A stretch of DNA of 64,000 bases from Diadema setosum (taxonomy: Eukaryota > Echinodermata > Echinoidea > Diadematoida > Diadematidae): assembly GCF_964275005.1 (NCBI RefSeq), contig NC_092700.1, forward strand, positions 22,367,674 through 22,431,673, read 5' to 3'. Numbering within the stretch: position 1 is the stretch's first letter; every line of letters starts with the position of its first letter. The notes under the pieces are model-generated. The model was not told where the DNA came from. It ran no database searches and worked only from the letters and a program-made list of their open reading frames with translations. The position numbers and the translations under genes are program-made. Below, one piece after another: positions 1 to 11,981 of this stretch.

Positions 1-1595
1 ACAGCAAGCTGCAGTCTATTTATTTTGTGTGTGTATCGTTTCATGTTTATTTGTTTGTTTTTGCATAGTTAATTTACACAGAGGGGATTCTTGAATTCCA
101 AATTGAAAGGAAAAAGTAGTTTAATACGTCATGATATGAATTGTGATTTGTATTTCGACTCTAATCTATCATAATTAGTCAAAATCAAGTCATCCTACAC
201 TGAAATTAAAAGTGGATAAATCAAGAGTAGAATTATTTTACAAATAACTCTGCGATGAGTAGAGATCTATTACATTTATAACTCTATAGAAATTTGAAAC
301 TGACCCTGAATAAGTGCATGGAATATAGGGACATAGTGCGCTTATACTTCAAGGATGATGAATTATGATGCAATTGAATTAGGGCACAATGCTACTCCGG
401 AAATAAATCAATTCAAATTAAAAATTCGATGCCGTAGGTCAAAAGTAATTAAAGAGTTAAAAAATTGAACAGGACATTTTTTGAACAAGAAATGTTATTC
501 ATATATTTTTACTTTTATTATTGCAAGCAGAGAGCATTTACATCTCATAGCAAAATTAAGTCAGGGTCAAAAATCTTTTTTTTTTCTTTATCCACTGCAC
601 CTTGACTGTCTCAAGTAAACCAATGATTTAAAAGCAAAAGCAAAAACAAAACAAAACATGCAAAAACTTGGCGTGGTACCGCCTTGCTATAATACAAAGA
701 TAATCTACAAAAAAAAATATCAAAGTTATGAATCAATTTGTTACTGCACACTTTAAATACTTTATATCTACCTACCAATCGTATAAATATTCTGACTGGG
801 ACTGAAGTTAAAGAATTCAAAACTCTTTAGTGACAATAAATCAGTGGACAATGATGAGTTCACTCTCCTTTGTACTGCGTTACATTGGTGCTCAACTGTA
901 TATGTACACTACGGTATAATATACAACAAAATATATCTGGAGCTTCATTCCGACCAGGCAAGATATAAAGACGCCACAGTTTTGTCATAGGTGTTGTATG
1001 AAAGGTCCCGTCTTCCAACCAGGGCTAACCGACAAAAGCCCATAAAAAAATAATAAAAAATGGTGGCCCGATTTCAAAATTTGATTAGTATGATCCTGGC
1101 ATCGCTAATGACGAGCCTTGACGAACTTCCTGTCTGATACCAGTCTATAAAGCACGCCCTCTGGGGCCAGTGGAACTTTCTTTTATGTGCGTGGGGTCTC
1201 GTGGGAGTGGAGGGGGTCGTGCTCATGATTAGTTTGGTCAAGGATCACTGCTGCTTTTTCACACTTGTCCGTTCTTCTGCCTCCAAATGGAAATTTGAAG
1301 GCTAACCCTTGTGTTTCATTTCTTTTTTTTTTTTTTTTTTTTTTGGGGGGGGGGTCTTTTTTGTTGTGTGAGTGTGTGTGTGTGGGGGGGGGGGGTTGGT
1401 TTCTTTCCTTTTGCTATTACAAAGGGCCAAAGGGGTGCGTGGGGGGAGTGTCCCTCACCGCCCCGCCCCAACACAACACAATCAATGCTTTAAAAAAAAA
1501 ATGCAAGTGACTACAGGACCAGACGATATTCACATTTTGTTCCTTCTATTGTTTTAAAAGATATTCCTACGGGCCAGCGATATTCCTCCTTGCTA
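1..1595. other. Intergenic sequence, no gene seen
   Basis: AT-rich spacer. Reading both strands I find no frame resembling a conserved protein. A homopolymer stretch at about 1322-1400 (T-run, G-run, short GT repeat, second G-run) generates several spurious overlapping open frames. The end of the spacer lies directly 3' of the first GPCR gene. Confidence 0.6.
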
Positions 1596-2549
1596 TTATA
1601 CTTGTCTCATGATTGCATTCGCAGCTTCCCTGAACTTGCGATTAGTGGCATAGAAGATGGCGACGTTCCAGCAGGAGTTAATCGACGTGGTGAGTGTCAC
1701 TACCACTACGAACCAAGGGGGAAATGTTACATACTTTGTCTTTTCGAAGAAATAACATATCCACGGGAGCCAAGCAATGCAGAACGCTCCATTTATTATC
1801 ATCAGGGTTTTCATTCCCTTCGCTTTGGGCCGTTGCTGAAGTCCTTGATGATTTTTGTGTGTCTCCTTGATAATACGGTCACTCTTTGCGTTCCGCACAG
1901 CCCACATCGCGTAGTTTTGTGGCGCAACTTGCACCAATTTGCGGTGTTGCTTAGCGACGATGAAAAAAATATGAACTGTAGTTGCTATCTGAACAACAAT
2001 CCCTATCATCACGGGAGCGACTGAAAATGCAATCTGTCTTACATCCGTGAAGAATGCTATAATGAAAATAGTTCCAGTAAGAAGATACGACAAAATAAAA
2101 ATAAAAACTTCCCAAGCTATGACATTTCTCTGCGATATCCAATTCTTGTATCGCAGTGGCCTTAAGATCTTCAGATACCTACAAATATTGATTGTCAGAA
2201 TCATGCCAAGACTTTGGTAGTAAACCGGAATTGCCACAAAATATCGAAAGATATCCGAAGCGATTTGGCATAAGAAAAGTGGTCCGATGACCTGGGACAA
2301 CGTACAAGCCCCAGAGAAAATGTCTTTAACCGCAAGCAGCTTGTAAAGTAGTGAGTCAATTTCTTCAAACGAGTCACTTTTTGTGAGAATGATAAGGAGA
2401 AATGAGTTCGATACCACAGACACTAGAAACATGGTAACTGCAAGACAAAGAACAGCCAATGAGTACTCATCGCGGACATCTGCTACTGGACATTGGTCAT
2501 CTACAGATGTCGCCGCCATGGTTTCCGAGGTTAGTGCTTGGTTCATCAT
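1596..2549 (-). CDS. Intronless class A (rhodopsin-like) GPCR, paralogue A
   Basis: A single uninterrupted 317-codon frame with seven hydrophobic segments at about residues 31-55, 67-90, 103-128, 142-166, 172-198, 247-268 and 277-300. Class A marks are visible: ICRY at 122-125 in the place of the DRY box, CIAWLPW at 257-263 in TM6 (CWxP box), and NVAIFY at 295-300 replacing NPxxY, followed by the helix-8-like TNRKFREA. It should act at the plasma membrane through a G protein; the ligand is unknown. The best start context is the internal ATG at 2519 (Met11, ACCATGG), which the paralogue at 8194-9207 also has, so translation may begin there. The family resembles the lineage-expanded intronless GPCRs known from echinoderms (inference). 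The odd DRY and NPxxY boxes do not indicate a pseudogene, because all three neighbours vary there. Confidence 0.85.
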   Translation of the reverse strand: MMNQALTSETMAATSVDDQCPVADVRDEYSLAVLCLAVTMFLVSVVSNSFLLIILTKSDSFEEIDSLLYKLLAVKDIFSGACTLSQVIGPLFLCQIASDIFRYFVAIPVYYQSLGMILTINICRYLKILRPLRYKNWISQRNVIAWEVFIFILSYLLTGTIFIIAFFTDVRQIAFSVAPVMIGIVVQIATTVHIFFIVAKQHRKLVQVAPQNYAMWAVRNAKSDRIIKETHKNHQGLQQRPKAKGMKTLMIINGAFCIAWLPWICYFFEKTKYVTFPPWFVVVVTLTTSINSCWNVAIFYATNRKFREAANAIMRQV

Positions 2550-2770
2550 CTCAGTCGCTATGAACTAGGATTGAAACGGTGACTTGAGTTGACAATGGGC
2601 TATTTCTCTTGTACAGTACTTCACACAGTATAGGTTACCAGGAGGAGCCACAAGACATTTCCAAATCATATGACCTAATGGTGCAACCCATTTTCTGGCG
2701 TTTGTACATGGCTTAGTTGAATGTGTTTTAATTAAGCGATAGTTAACTGTCCAGCGAGACTAAGACATCA

Positions 2771-2953
2771 GGGGGGGGGGGGCATTTCATGAAGGAACTT
2801 GTCGGATAATATGTCCGACAAGTCAATTATATCTGACAAGTTCAGAAAAATCAGCCAATCAGACTAAAGAATTTCTCAAAACTTGTCGGATATGATTGAT
2901 TTGTCAGATATTTTATCCGCCAAGTTCCTTCGTGAAATGCCCCCCCCCCCCCC
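2771..2953. repeat. 183-bp foldback element (MITE-like)
   Basis: Begins in a G-run and ends in a C-run. The two halves are inverted copies: GCATTTCATGAAGGAACTTG near the left end mirrors a near-identical word near the right end. Each arm also carries smaller inverted words of the type GTCGGATA/TATCTGAC. No coding capacity. It sits upstream of GPCR A. The superfamily is unknown. Confidence 0.7.
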
Positions 2954-5286
2954 GGCACCTTTTCCACGCTCGTTTTAGATAAGTAATAGACAATCAGTAT
3001 ACGGCTCTGTAATTATGGTGTCACTATAGTTAGCAGATAATTAACACGATAATGTAAGCAAAGTTTGCCCAGTCCTCCAAAATCAGAATCGTACTATCTC
3101 TCTATTTTAAATGATTGCTGATTGATCGATTGCTGACGCTTTGCATACTCATTGTAATGATCATGACTCCCTCCCCCCCCCCCCCCGAAAAAAAAAAAAA
3201 AAGGTCAAGAATTTCCAGAATTTTGTAGAGAAAAACAACAAGAAACACATGTCGGCAAGCCTGGACGATTGATGATTATGATTGGTTTTCATGTGTCAGA
3301 AATGTACAAAACTGAGTGAAGTCTCCTCAATTAACTACCGAGGTAGCAAAACTAACGTTTGATGAGGGAGTTGGAAAGAGATCATCATCTCAGTGTGCAT
3401 GAGTACCATCAGCGAATTGCAATAAAGCTTTTCTCTGTCAAGGTTGTTTATGCAATCTTCCTGCCTGACACGATAGGATTTTTTTTTTGTTTTGCTTCGA
3501 AATGTCAAAGAAAATTGTACTTGGTTCTAAAAGGAAGCTACTTTTCTTTTCTTCCCGTTATAGGTATTATGCAATTTATTATTGCATCAAATCACACACG
3601 GTGCCAGACAGAAAGATGAAGATCGAAATTTCGTGAGTTTACTCCCGTGAGATACGTTACTAAATGTTTCAAACCATCAAAATGCTAATACATTCTACAT
3701 TACTACTACTTCACGTCCAAACTGCTTGGTAGGAAGAGAATCGAATAGTGAGAACTGAGTGATAAACCAACAGAAAAACAGAAAAAGATACAGATAGAAA
3801 AATAATAGGGGAAGCGGTTGAATGATACTGCTACCATGATACAAACACCGTTACCATCGTTGTGTAATACTTTGCCAAAGATTTCCCAGAAGTAATGTCC
3901 ATAGAACATTAGAAAGGGAATTTAATCTGAAAAGGTCTTATCATTCTCTGCGAGGTAGTGTTTGGAAATACACACAGGAGATATAGTCACATGGAATACA
4001 CATTATGAATGTTGAAAATGGCATTTTTGAGGAGCTCGTGTGCGAGAAGCTTGACTGGGATGACTAAACCGGTGCGGTATTATAGTCATTGGACATCGGA
4101 AAGAAAGAAAAAAAATCGTTTTACAATATTATACAAGACACTGACAGTGCGAATATAAGAAAGAGCTTTTTGAATGAGGAATGCATACACATATTAATAT
4201 TATATGAATTCAGTGTATATTGTATGCGTGAATGTATGCATGTATGTACGTATTATAGTCAAGAGCATATATAGGAGTCAAATAGAAACACGGCAGGAGC
4301 CAAGGTGTTTTTATTTGCCTCCTATGTTTTTTATTCTTGTTATCTATTTATTACACACCGACGTACAACTTTATTTTCATTTTAATTATTATATATATAT
4401 ATATATATATATATACATGATATACTAAAAAATATACCTATACGTCATGACATTGTGTACGTGTGTGTGTGTGTGTGTGATGTGTGTGTGTGTGACAACT
4501 GTAGTCTCATAAAATTGGGAGAGGGACAAAAATCAGTTCATGAGATGTGGATATGCAAGTCAATATAACGTAGAATTCACCAATATTATTGTAATTAATC
4601 ATTCACAATTTTACAATGACGTATAGCGTCGAATTTGTCAAAATACTTAGTCAAGTATTTGGCTTGTTTAAACTGTCACTTTTTCGTATGCTGGACTTCG
4701 GCTGCAAATTGATGAAATACTCGGTAGAAATAAGTCTGTTATGATTAAATGTCGCATAGGATATACAACTAATTGTGTGTGTTTTTAAGTGTGTGTGTGT
4801 ATGTGTGTGTGTGTTATATTTTTCAACCGGATTTCAATCGGATGTACAATGTTTGGTTTCAGAGCGTAAGTGTTTAGTTTTAACTCAACAAGGTCATGCT
4901 CAAAGTATGATGTTTATCAAATCCTTTTATGACTATACCGGTATACATTATTCTAAATTAATTTCGATGGTCACATAGGATAGACAAAAACGTTTCGTTG
5001 TCACAATACCAATCATGACAATTTCTTTTTCTCGAAACACGAAAATGATTGAAACACTAAATTTGTCCTACAGATCAGTGGGAAGTTCAAAAAAGAGATG
5101 TCATCTTCACCTTATATTTGCGTTTTGGTGTGTAACCATTTGTCATTGACTCCTTAAAAGATAGATAACATTTTGAATTCCCAGTCTCATTTTATATGAA
5201 TTTTTCGTGGTTGCTTATGAAACTTGAACGTGGAATAAATAATAAATTATTTTGATTTCGGCGGTGGGATATGATCCCATTTCAAG

Positions 5287-5316
5287 ATTTTCTTATTCAT
5301 TTCTTTATTTATTTCT

Positions 5317-5347
<31 letters not shown>

Positions 5348-5437
5348 TTTGTTTATTTATTCATTTATTTATTCATTCATTCATTCATTCATTCATTCAT
5401 TCATTTATTTATTCATTCATTCATTCATTCATTTCTT
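5287..5437 (+). repeat. Compound tetranucleotide microsatellite (TTTA)n/(TTCA)n
   Basis: About 150 bp of TTTA units pass into TTCA units with a few interruptions. The tract reads as low-complexity open frames in several phases and has no coding signal. Confidence 0.9.
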
Positions 5438-6722
5438 CTTCTTATCATTACAAAAATCATATTTTCTCTTTCTGTATTGTTCTATCGGTATATTCAGGAC
5501 CGATTTTTCCCTTATCACGTCAGAGTTTATATCAGTGCTTTGATATTGGTGAATTAAGTAGAGTAGCACAGAACTCGACAGTTGAGAAAGTCCAATGCTT
5601 TTGTCATATTTTTCTAATATGAGCACATCGAGCGAAAGTTATCTTGTTTTTAGAGCATCTTTTTGTGTGTCTTTATTATACATTTACACAATAGATTGAT
5701 TGCAAATGCAATACGTCATGATAGTTTGTACTTTGACTAATTTATTATATTCAAACAAATTAACATTTATATGGACCGAGGTAAAAAAAAAAAGTATAAA
5801 ACTCAAAGTGTTTTTGCAACTAGGTGTTCAGCTTCAGATCTACTACTCTGTTGTTTTACAAGCAGAATTTTAACTGACGCTGTAGAAGTAGATTGAAGTC
5901 CAATGTTGCGATGGATTAGAGTTTGATGAAATTACCTATGCAATTGAATTGCAATATTGATATAATCATTCTAAACTCCAACATTTACAAATCAATCAAA
6001 CATTAAAAAAAACTGTTTTAAGTTTAGAAGCGATTAAAAATGAAATTAAAATTATGATTAACATTAAAATACATCGAGCAACATTATGTATTCTAACATA
6101 TTTTTTCACGTGTCGTATTCAATTTTCCGTAACAGCGACCGCCGTTCTTCTTCTCTATTATTATAAGCATTAAGCATTAACTCTCTGACAGCTACAATAC
6201 ACCAATGTCTTTCATATTTGTCGACTGCGCTTTGGCTATCCGACGATATCTCCTGCCTGGAAACCCAATGATATGAAGCATATATTTTCCAAAGTCTACA
6301 CAGAATATGCACAACATCATCGAAGTTTGTCAGACACTTACTGTAGCCTACACATTCAATATTTCAAATAAACTCCAAAAAGCGTACAGAACGTGAAACT
6401 TTTTTTCGTGTGGGGGACTCCTGAGAAAGGGCAGAGGAGGGAGGGAATAGACCTATACCAAGTCTCATTTATTGAGGCACACATTAACATTTCTCTTGCC
6501 CACACGCTTGAAGACCTTTTTCTCACACCTCGCACACCCCGAAAACATGAATTTCCAATCATCAAACGCGTTACATTTTTAGACTTTTTTTTTCCTTCAT
6601 CACTATAAGCCACGATATTGTTTTTAGTACTGAGTATGCACCATACTCATATCGCACTGTACAGTTGTATTTATAGATTACAGATGATGTACCTCTATAT
6701 CGTGCAAGATACCCCCATTCCC

Positions 6723-6757
<35 letters not shown>

Positions 6758-6830
6758 ATTTACAATTCTTTATTCGAATTTCGTTCAATTTCATATCACG
6801 AAATTCAGCTTCACAAAAACGAAACCAATA

Positions 6831-6955
6831 CATTATACAAAGACAAACTGCATTACACACAAACATTGTACAAAATAATGCCAATCTTACATTATACAAA
6901 GACAAAAAAAAAAGTATACACAAACATTGTGCCCTGCAAATTAATGTCAATCTTA
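6831..6955 (+). repeat. Two tandem copies of a 59-66-bp unit
   Basis: Copy 1 (6831-6889) and copy 2 (6890-6955) both begin CATTATACAAAGACAAA, contain ACACAAACATTGT, and end CCAATCTTA or GTCAATCTTA. A third start (CATTATGG) follows and then diverges. This is a small local tandem duplication. Confidence 0.75.
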
Positions 6956-7571
6956 CATTATGGCTCTTTTGGTGTTTTTCTTTTACCAAAGAAACTACAT
7001 TTTCCTTTTTTTTCTTCTTCTCTGAAACCAACCAATTAAAAAGTAAAAAAAAAAAATAGTCATCTGAATATTACGTCAGAATCTAAATGCAATCTGAAAT
7101 ACTATATGCCCACACGCAGATCACAAACCTGCCGACATGATATCGCACTTGAATATCGCACTTGAATATGCAAAAAAAAAAAAAAAAAAAAAAAAAAATC
7201 ACACTGTACTTTGTTTATATGCAAATTCCGTATTATATGCTTTCGTCGGAAATGAAATGAAATAATATGTGGGCATATAGATTTTATGCATCCAAAGCGC
7301 TCCCTCATTTTGACTCAACACTCTGAGCACAAACGGGCATAGGGTCAGTGCTTATGGTTCACAACCGGGTTTTGTAAAAGGTCAATACTCTAAACTTCCC
7401 CTTAAGGGAAAATGTCGTTTTAATATCTCTCTCAGAGCCAAATTTGTATATTGGTGTCTGTGAGAGGAGACCACGCCTCCCCCAGCCCCCCCCCCCCCAT
7501 TCCGCGTTTCAATACGTGGCCTCTGTCAAGTGTCGTTAACGGACTGAACGACACCATTCCAAGGGACTTAA

Positions 7572-8143
7572 CAGAAAACCTAAAACCAAAGAGCAATGTG
7601 GATTGAGTGAAAGCAGCAACATTAGTAGAACACGTCAGTGAAAGTTTGAGGAACATTGGACAATCGATGCAAAAGTTGTTATTATTATTTTTTTCCAGTG
7701 TCGGTGTTGTGATTACTGGATAAAGAGACTACTAGAGTTCATGACGTCATGTGTTGACAACAATATAAAAAAAATAAAGATAATCCCCCCCCCCCAAAAA
7801 AAAAAAAAAAATCTTTTTTTTTTTCATGAAAATTACACAAATCATCAACTTGATACTGGTCAGAATGTTAAGGGTATAGTAATTTAAATTCCCCTTGCCT
7901 CTGAAAGCAGTTATGTAGTCAAGTGCTCTTTCATCACGATAGAAAAGTGAAAGCATGTGGAATTTTCTTTATTTTTTTTTAATAATTGTTATCCACACAT
8001 GGTGTCATAAACGCAAGTAGTCTCCTCATCCAGTGGTTCCAACACCAAAACTTTAACGATGCAGATTTAAAGATCGTTTTTCTATCAATGTTGCTGCTCT
8101 CACTCAATCCACATTTCTCTTTGGGTTTAGGTTTCCTTTCAGA
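7572..8143. mobile_element. Foldback non-autonomous DNA transposon, same family as 19117-19684
   Basis: The ends are inverted: GTGGATTGAGTGAAAGCAGC near the left mirrors the right-end sequence at 8094-8125. Interior blocks (GTAGAACAC...AGTGAAAGTTTGAGG, AAGTGCTCTTT, TAGTCTCCTCATCCAG) are shared with the element in SMNDC1 intron 2. The outermost termini differ from that copy, so this is probably a diverged subfamily. It fills the spacer just downstream of GPCR B. Confidence 0.7.
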
Positions 8144-8193
8144 ACCACATGACACTCACTACACATGATGTTCCTTTTATCGTTTTATAATTG

Positions 8194-9207
8194 CTACACA
8201 GTAGCAATGTTCATCCTCGCGGTCACTTTTCTCATGATTGCATTCGCAGCTTCCCTGAACTTGCGATTAGTGGCATAGAAGATGGCGACGTTCCAGCAGG
8301 AGTTAATCGACGTCGTGAATGCGACCACCACCCCGTACCACGGTGGGAAAGTTACGTAGCCTGTCTTGAAGAAGATAAAGCATATCCAGGGGAGCCAAGC
8401 AATGCAAAACGTACCATCTATTATCAACAGTGTGGCCAATCCCTTCGTATTGTTATGCCGTTGCTGAAATCCTTGATGTTTGGTGTTTATCTCCCTAACT
8501 GTTTCGTCATTCTTTGCCTTCCAAACAGTCCCTATCACTTTGTTTGGTGGTGCAATTTGGACGATGTTGCGGCGTAGCTTTGAAACTATGAGAAGAATGT
8601 GAGAGGCAGTTGCTATTTGAATGGCGACTCCTATAACTACGGGAACGATCATGAACACAAAATTTTGGCCCTCTGTGTACTTTGCCATGATGAAAATCAT
8701 AACAATATACAAATACGATAAGAAAACAATCAAAACTTCGCACGCGATGATTTTTCTCTTCGATATCAAATTCGCGTATCGCAGTGGTCGTAAGATCTTG
8801 AGATACCGGCAAATATTAATTGTTAGAATGATACCAAGACTTTGGTAGTAAAGTGGGACCCCGGTAAGATATCTAAGGTCATCAGAAGTATTTTCGCTTA
8901 CGAATAGTGGAACTATGATCTGGGATAGCGTGCAAGCGCAGGTGAAAATATCTTGAACAGCAAGCAGCTTGTAAAGAAGAGATTCAATTTCTTCAAACGA
9001 GTCACTCTTTGTAAGAACAAAAAGAAGAACTGAATTAGACACTACAGATACAGGAAACATGGCAAGTGTGACACAAAGCATTTCGAATGAATAATCTCTC
9101 CTGGTATCGGTCGGAAAAATTTGCTCATCTGTAGTTGTCGTCGCCATGGTGATCGAGGATATTGCTAAATTCGCCATCCCAGTTGAAATCGATAAAGGTT
9201 GAAACAA
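8194..9207 (-). CDS. Intronless class A (rhodopsin-like) GPCR, paralogue B
   Basis: A 337-codon frame closely related to GPCR A, sharing the same TM layout. ICRY is at residues 132-135, FCIAWLPW at 267-274 and NVAIFY at 306-311. The 29 residues from TTSINSCW to AIMR are identical in A and B. The tail is longer than in A by nine residues (TARMNIATV). Two start choices exist: Met1 at 9207, or Met21 at 9147, which lies in an ACCATGG context conserved in A; I favour Met21. The product is predicted to be a seven-pass plasma-membrane receptor with unknown ligand. The last 84 bp of shared coding DNA is identical to A while the flanking DNA is diverged, which suggests gene conversion. Confidence 0.85.
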   Translation of the reverse strand: MFQPLSISTGMANLAISSITMATTTTDEQIFPTDTRRDYSFEMLCVTLAMFPVSVVSNSVLLFVLTKSDSFEEIESLLYKLLAVQDIFTCACTLSQIIVPLFVSENTSDDLRYLTGVPLYYQSLGIILTINICRYLKILRPLRYANLISKRKIIACEVLIVFLSYLYIVMIFIMAKYTEGQNFVFMIVPVVIGVAIQIATASHILLIVSKLRRNIVQIAPPNKVIGTVWKAKNDETVREINTKHQGFQQRHNNTKGLATLLIIDGTFCIAWLPWICFIFFKTGYVTFPPWYGVVVAFTTSINSCWNVAIFYATNRKFREAANAIMRKVTARMNIATV

Positions 9208-9413
9208 CGATTTGACGATGGATTTCTTTTAAAGTAACAGCGCTTCACAAAATGCTTTGCAGGAAAAAGCTATGAGACATTTTCCAATCATGGGACAGAC
9301 TGTAGGTCACTTTCTGACGTCTATATGCCATCTCGGCGTATTTTGTTTTGATCAGTTATAGATGGAAATTCAGTTGTCAAGTTTGAGCAACTGTTACGAG
9401 TAATGTCTTCACA

Positions 9414-10376
9414 TTAATAACGTCTTGCGATGTTCCGAAAGAAAGTTGTTGTCGCAGCGCGGAAACTTCGATTGGTGAAGTAATAGATCAGGACGTTCCA
9501 GCAGGAGTTGAGGGAAGTGGTAAAAGTGGCAACAGGGCGTATCCATTTGCAGGTTTGCCACTTAAAGACATAAGCGATCCATGGTAACCAGGCAACCGCA
9601 AAAGAGGCGTCGATGAGAAGCAGCGTCTTGACACCCTTCAGGTTGACGCGGTCACGCACCTTTTTGGTGGCCGGATGCTGCGGATTGGGCGTGTCTCTGT
9701 ATCTTGCCGGCTCGCTCTCGAAAGCAGAGGCACACTGAACGCGTAACTGTCTGGCGTGCTTGGCCGAGATGTGCCCAATGTGAGAGCTCATTGCCATGGT
9801 AACGCCAATGCCGGCCATGACCGAAGCTGTTGCCACAACCGTGTACAGACCTTGGCCATATGCACACAGTGCGTGCAACGTGAGGCTGTGAATGATGGCA
9901 ACAGCGACAACCAGGGCCAGGGCGATCGTGACTTTGCACTTAGTGACCCACAAGTGGTAACGAAGTGGCTTGAGAATCATCAAGTAACGACAACCGGAGA
10001 TTATCACGACTGCGCCGAGGTTGATGAAGTAAATCGCCACTGTCACAACTTGAATTAGTGGTACCGCATACGAATATCCCATGAAATCCCTCGCAGAGCG
10101 CAACAGCGTCCCTGCGGCAGAAATCATGTCGACGAAAGCCAACAACTTGAGTAGCAGGCCCTCGGTCACGTTAAATTCATCACCACCTCTCAAGATGAAG
10201 AGAGCAAATGTATTACAAATGAGAGAAAGTATGAAAAAGAAAGCAGCAATAGGGACAGAAAACGCCGAGTTCGAATAGTCAGTGTATTTTTCAATGCATA
10301 TGAATGTCAGGTTCCCTAGAGGTGCCGATAGATTCTGTCTGTCGAGGAGAAACACCGTTGGAGTTGCCTGCGCCAT
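9414..10376 (-). CDS. Intronless class A GPCR, diverged member C
   Basis: A 320-codon frame, same strand and same general family as A and B but clearly more distant and visibly more GC-rich in its codons. TM segments lie at about 40-62, 74-95, 103-133, 146-168, 178-200, 249-270 and 280-299. The DRY position reads GCRY (128-131), TM6 has VAWLPW (261-266), and TM7 ends NVLIYY (294-299). Before TM1 there is an extracellular stretch of about 38 residues with NLSA and NLTF glycosylation sequons (15-18 and 22-25). The start ATG at 10376 has A at -3 and G at +4. It is 206 bp from the start of GPCR B, so the two are a tandem pair. Ligand and coupling cannot be read from the sequence. Confidence 0.82.
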   Translation of the reverse strand: MAQATPTVFLLDRQNLSAPLGNLTFICIEKYTDYSNSAFSVPIAAFFFILSLICNTFALFILRGGDEFNVTEGLLLKLLAFVDMISAAGTLLRSARDFMGYSYAVPLIQVVTVAIYFINLGAVVIISGCRYLMILKPLRYHLWVTKCKVTIALALVVAVAIIHSLTLHALCAYGQGLYTVVATASVMAGIGVTMAMSSHIGHISAKHARQLRVQCASAFESEPARYRDTPNPQHPATKKVRDRVNLKGVKTLLLIDASFAVAWLPWIAYVFKWQTCKWIRPVATFTTSLNSCWNVLIYYFTNRSFRAATTTFFRNIARRY

Positions 10377-10519
10377 TTTTTGAGGCTATCACCTGATCCT
10401 AATGTCACGATTGTTGCTTGACGTCAACTTTAAGGAAAGGAAAAAACTTGTTTCATGCAACATTATCAGTCATAATTATCACTGTATACCAGCTGGTACA
10501 CTGAGAAGACTGACGACGT

Positions 10520-10573
<54 letters not shown>

Positions 10574-11950
10574 AACAAACAACAACAACAACACTTTTTG
10601 ATAAGGTAATAAGGGGAGACATCTTTTCTACTTGTTTTTATGCCCACACGAACCTTCCAGGAAAACAAGATAATTATAATCTTCCCATCGCGGTAGCCAC
10701 GTTTACGCGATCGAAGCCAAGCAAACAGAATTGAACATGACCAGAGTGGAATATTTTGTTCATTAAAGATGTCAGTGACATATATCACCTAAGAGAAGAC
10801 CAATCTCACTTTCTCCAAAATTAGCCCTTATATAGCAGCAAGCAAATTTTGTGCGCTCCATTAACGATGTCATCTTCATTGCCAAGAGAGAATCAAACTT
10901 GATGGTTCTTTTTATTCCTCTCTTCACGCTCAAAATAACATCGAAGACTTTTTTTTCTATTAATAATATGTATATCGAGTACGTCAATAATATCAGCATT
11001 GAGGGTGTTAGTTGTGGTAAAGTAAGTTAAAGGAGGCATTGACATGGTACACATGTAATTAATCGTCGACTTCATCAAAATGAGCAAACATACGGGGGTT
11101 GTCTTTTTTATAGCAGTAACTATTATGAGACAGCCCTAGAATATGAAGTACATCGATGAATGACAACTTAATTTGCCAAACATTGTTTGATGGGCGTCGG
11201 AAAAGTGTGGACGATGAATAAACGAGTGACATGAGCTGGTTATGATTAAGTTGTCACTCATGTCTTATGCAGAGATATAAATGTTATATTACCACAGATT
11301 AACCCCCCCCCCCCGCAAAAAAAATAAAATAAAATAAAATAACACTTTATAATACATGTGTTCATGCTCCCTGTCTTTTTCAATGTTCAAATTGTAGTAT
11401 CTAATTTTATGAGTCGTATCTATAACTCAACAAGTTGGTGATACTTGTCTTGGTTTCCTCTGTCACCCAAACCCAGATTAAATGAATATGGACAGGAGTG
11501 AAGAGTTTGCAGGTCAATGAGAAAAAAAAAAAAATGACTTCAATTTTTTCAGCTTATAATTCTCGTTTTACATTGTGACCCATTTCACTGATAGATGAAA
11601 AACGAACAAACAAAAGCACACTATTTAGGCCATGACACTGACATTTCTAAATTACCGCTTTCTTCGTCAGGTCTTATGGAACTGCCATTATTTGTTATTA
11701 ATCTATTTATCTTTACTTATCTATCAATTTATTTAGTTACTTACGTGTAATACATATTTCTTTTACACTACCTATTTCATTTATTTTCTACTTGAACATG
11801 TTATTTATGGACTTGATAATTACAGGCCTTTTGATGAGGGAAAATAAATCCGTTCCACAATAAATCTTTCATTAGGTCAAGTGTCTTATAGTTTCCCATA
11901 GATTTTTAAAGACAAGCATGCAAGATAATAATAATAATAATAATAATAAC

Positions 11951-11981
<31 letters not shown>

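Larger units (their letters stand above)
2954..7571. other. Intergenic spacer with microsatellites, no gene seen
   Basis: Between GPCR A and the foldback element beside GPCR B. No frame longer than about 100 codons, and none resembles a protein; the longer ones are readings of tetranucleotide or GT/CA repeats. Simple repeats: (TA)n about 4390-4414, (GT)n about 4459-4495 and 4783-4813, (CA)n about 6724-6755, an A-run about 7171-7198, and a C-run about 7486-7498. Confidence 0.55.

Noticed and set aside
1265-1557. Several overlapping plus-strand frames rich in Phe and Gly
   Set aside because: They are readings of a T-run, G-runs and a GT repeat; there is no protein-like composition.
1590-2024. 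144-codon plus-strand frame
   Set aside because: Antisense shadow of GPCR A; a comparable shadow appears opposite GPCR B (8191-8577).
5252-5557. Plus-strand frames with FIYLFIYL and HSFIHSFI periodicity
   Set aside because: Translation of the (TTTA)n/(TTCA)n microsatellite.
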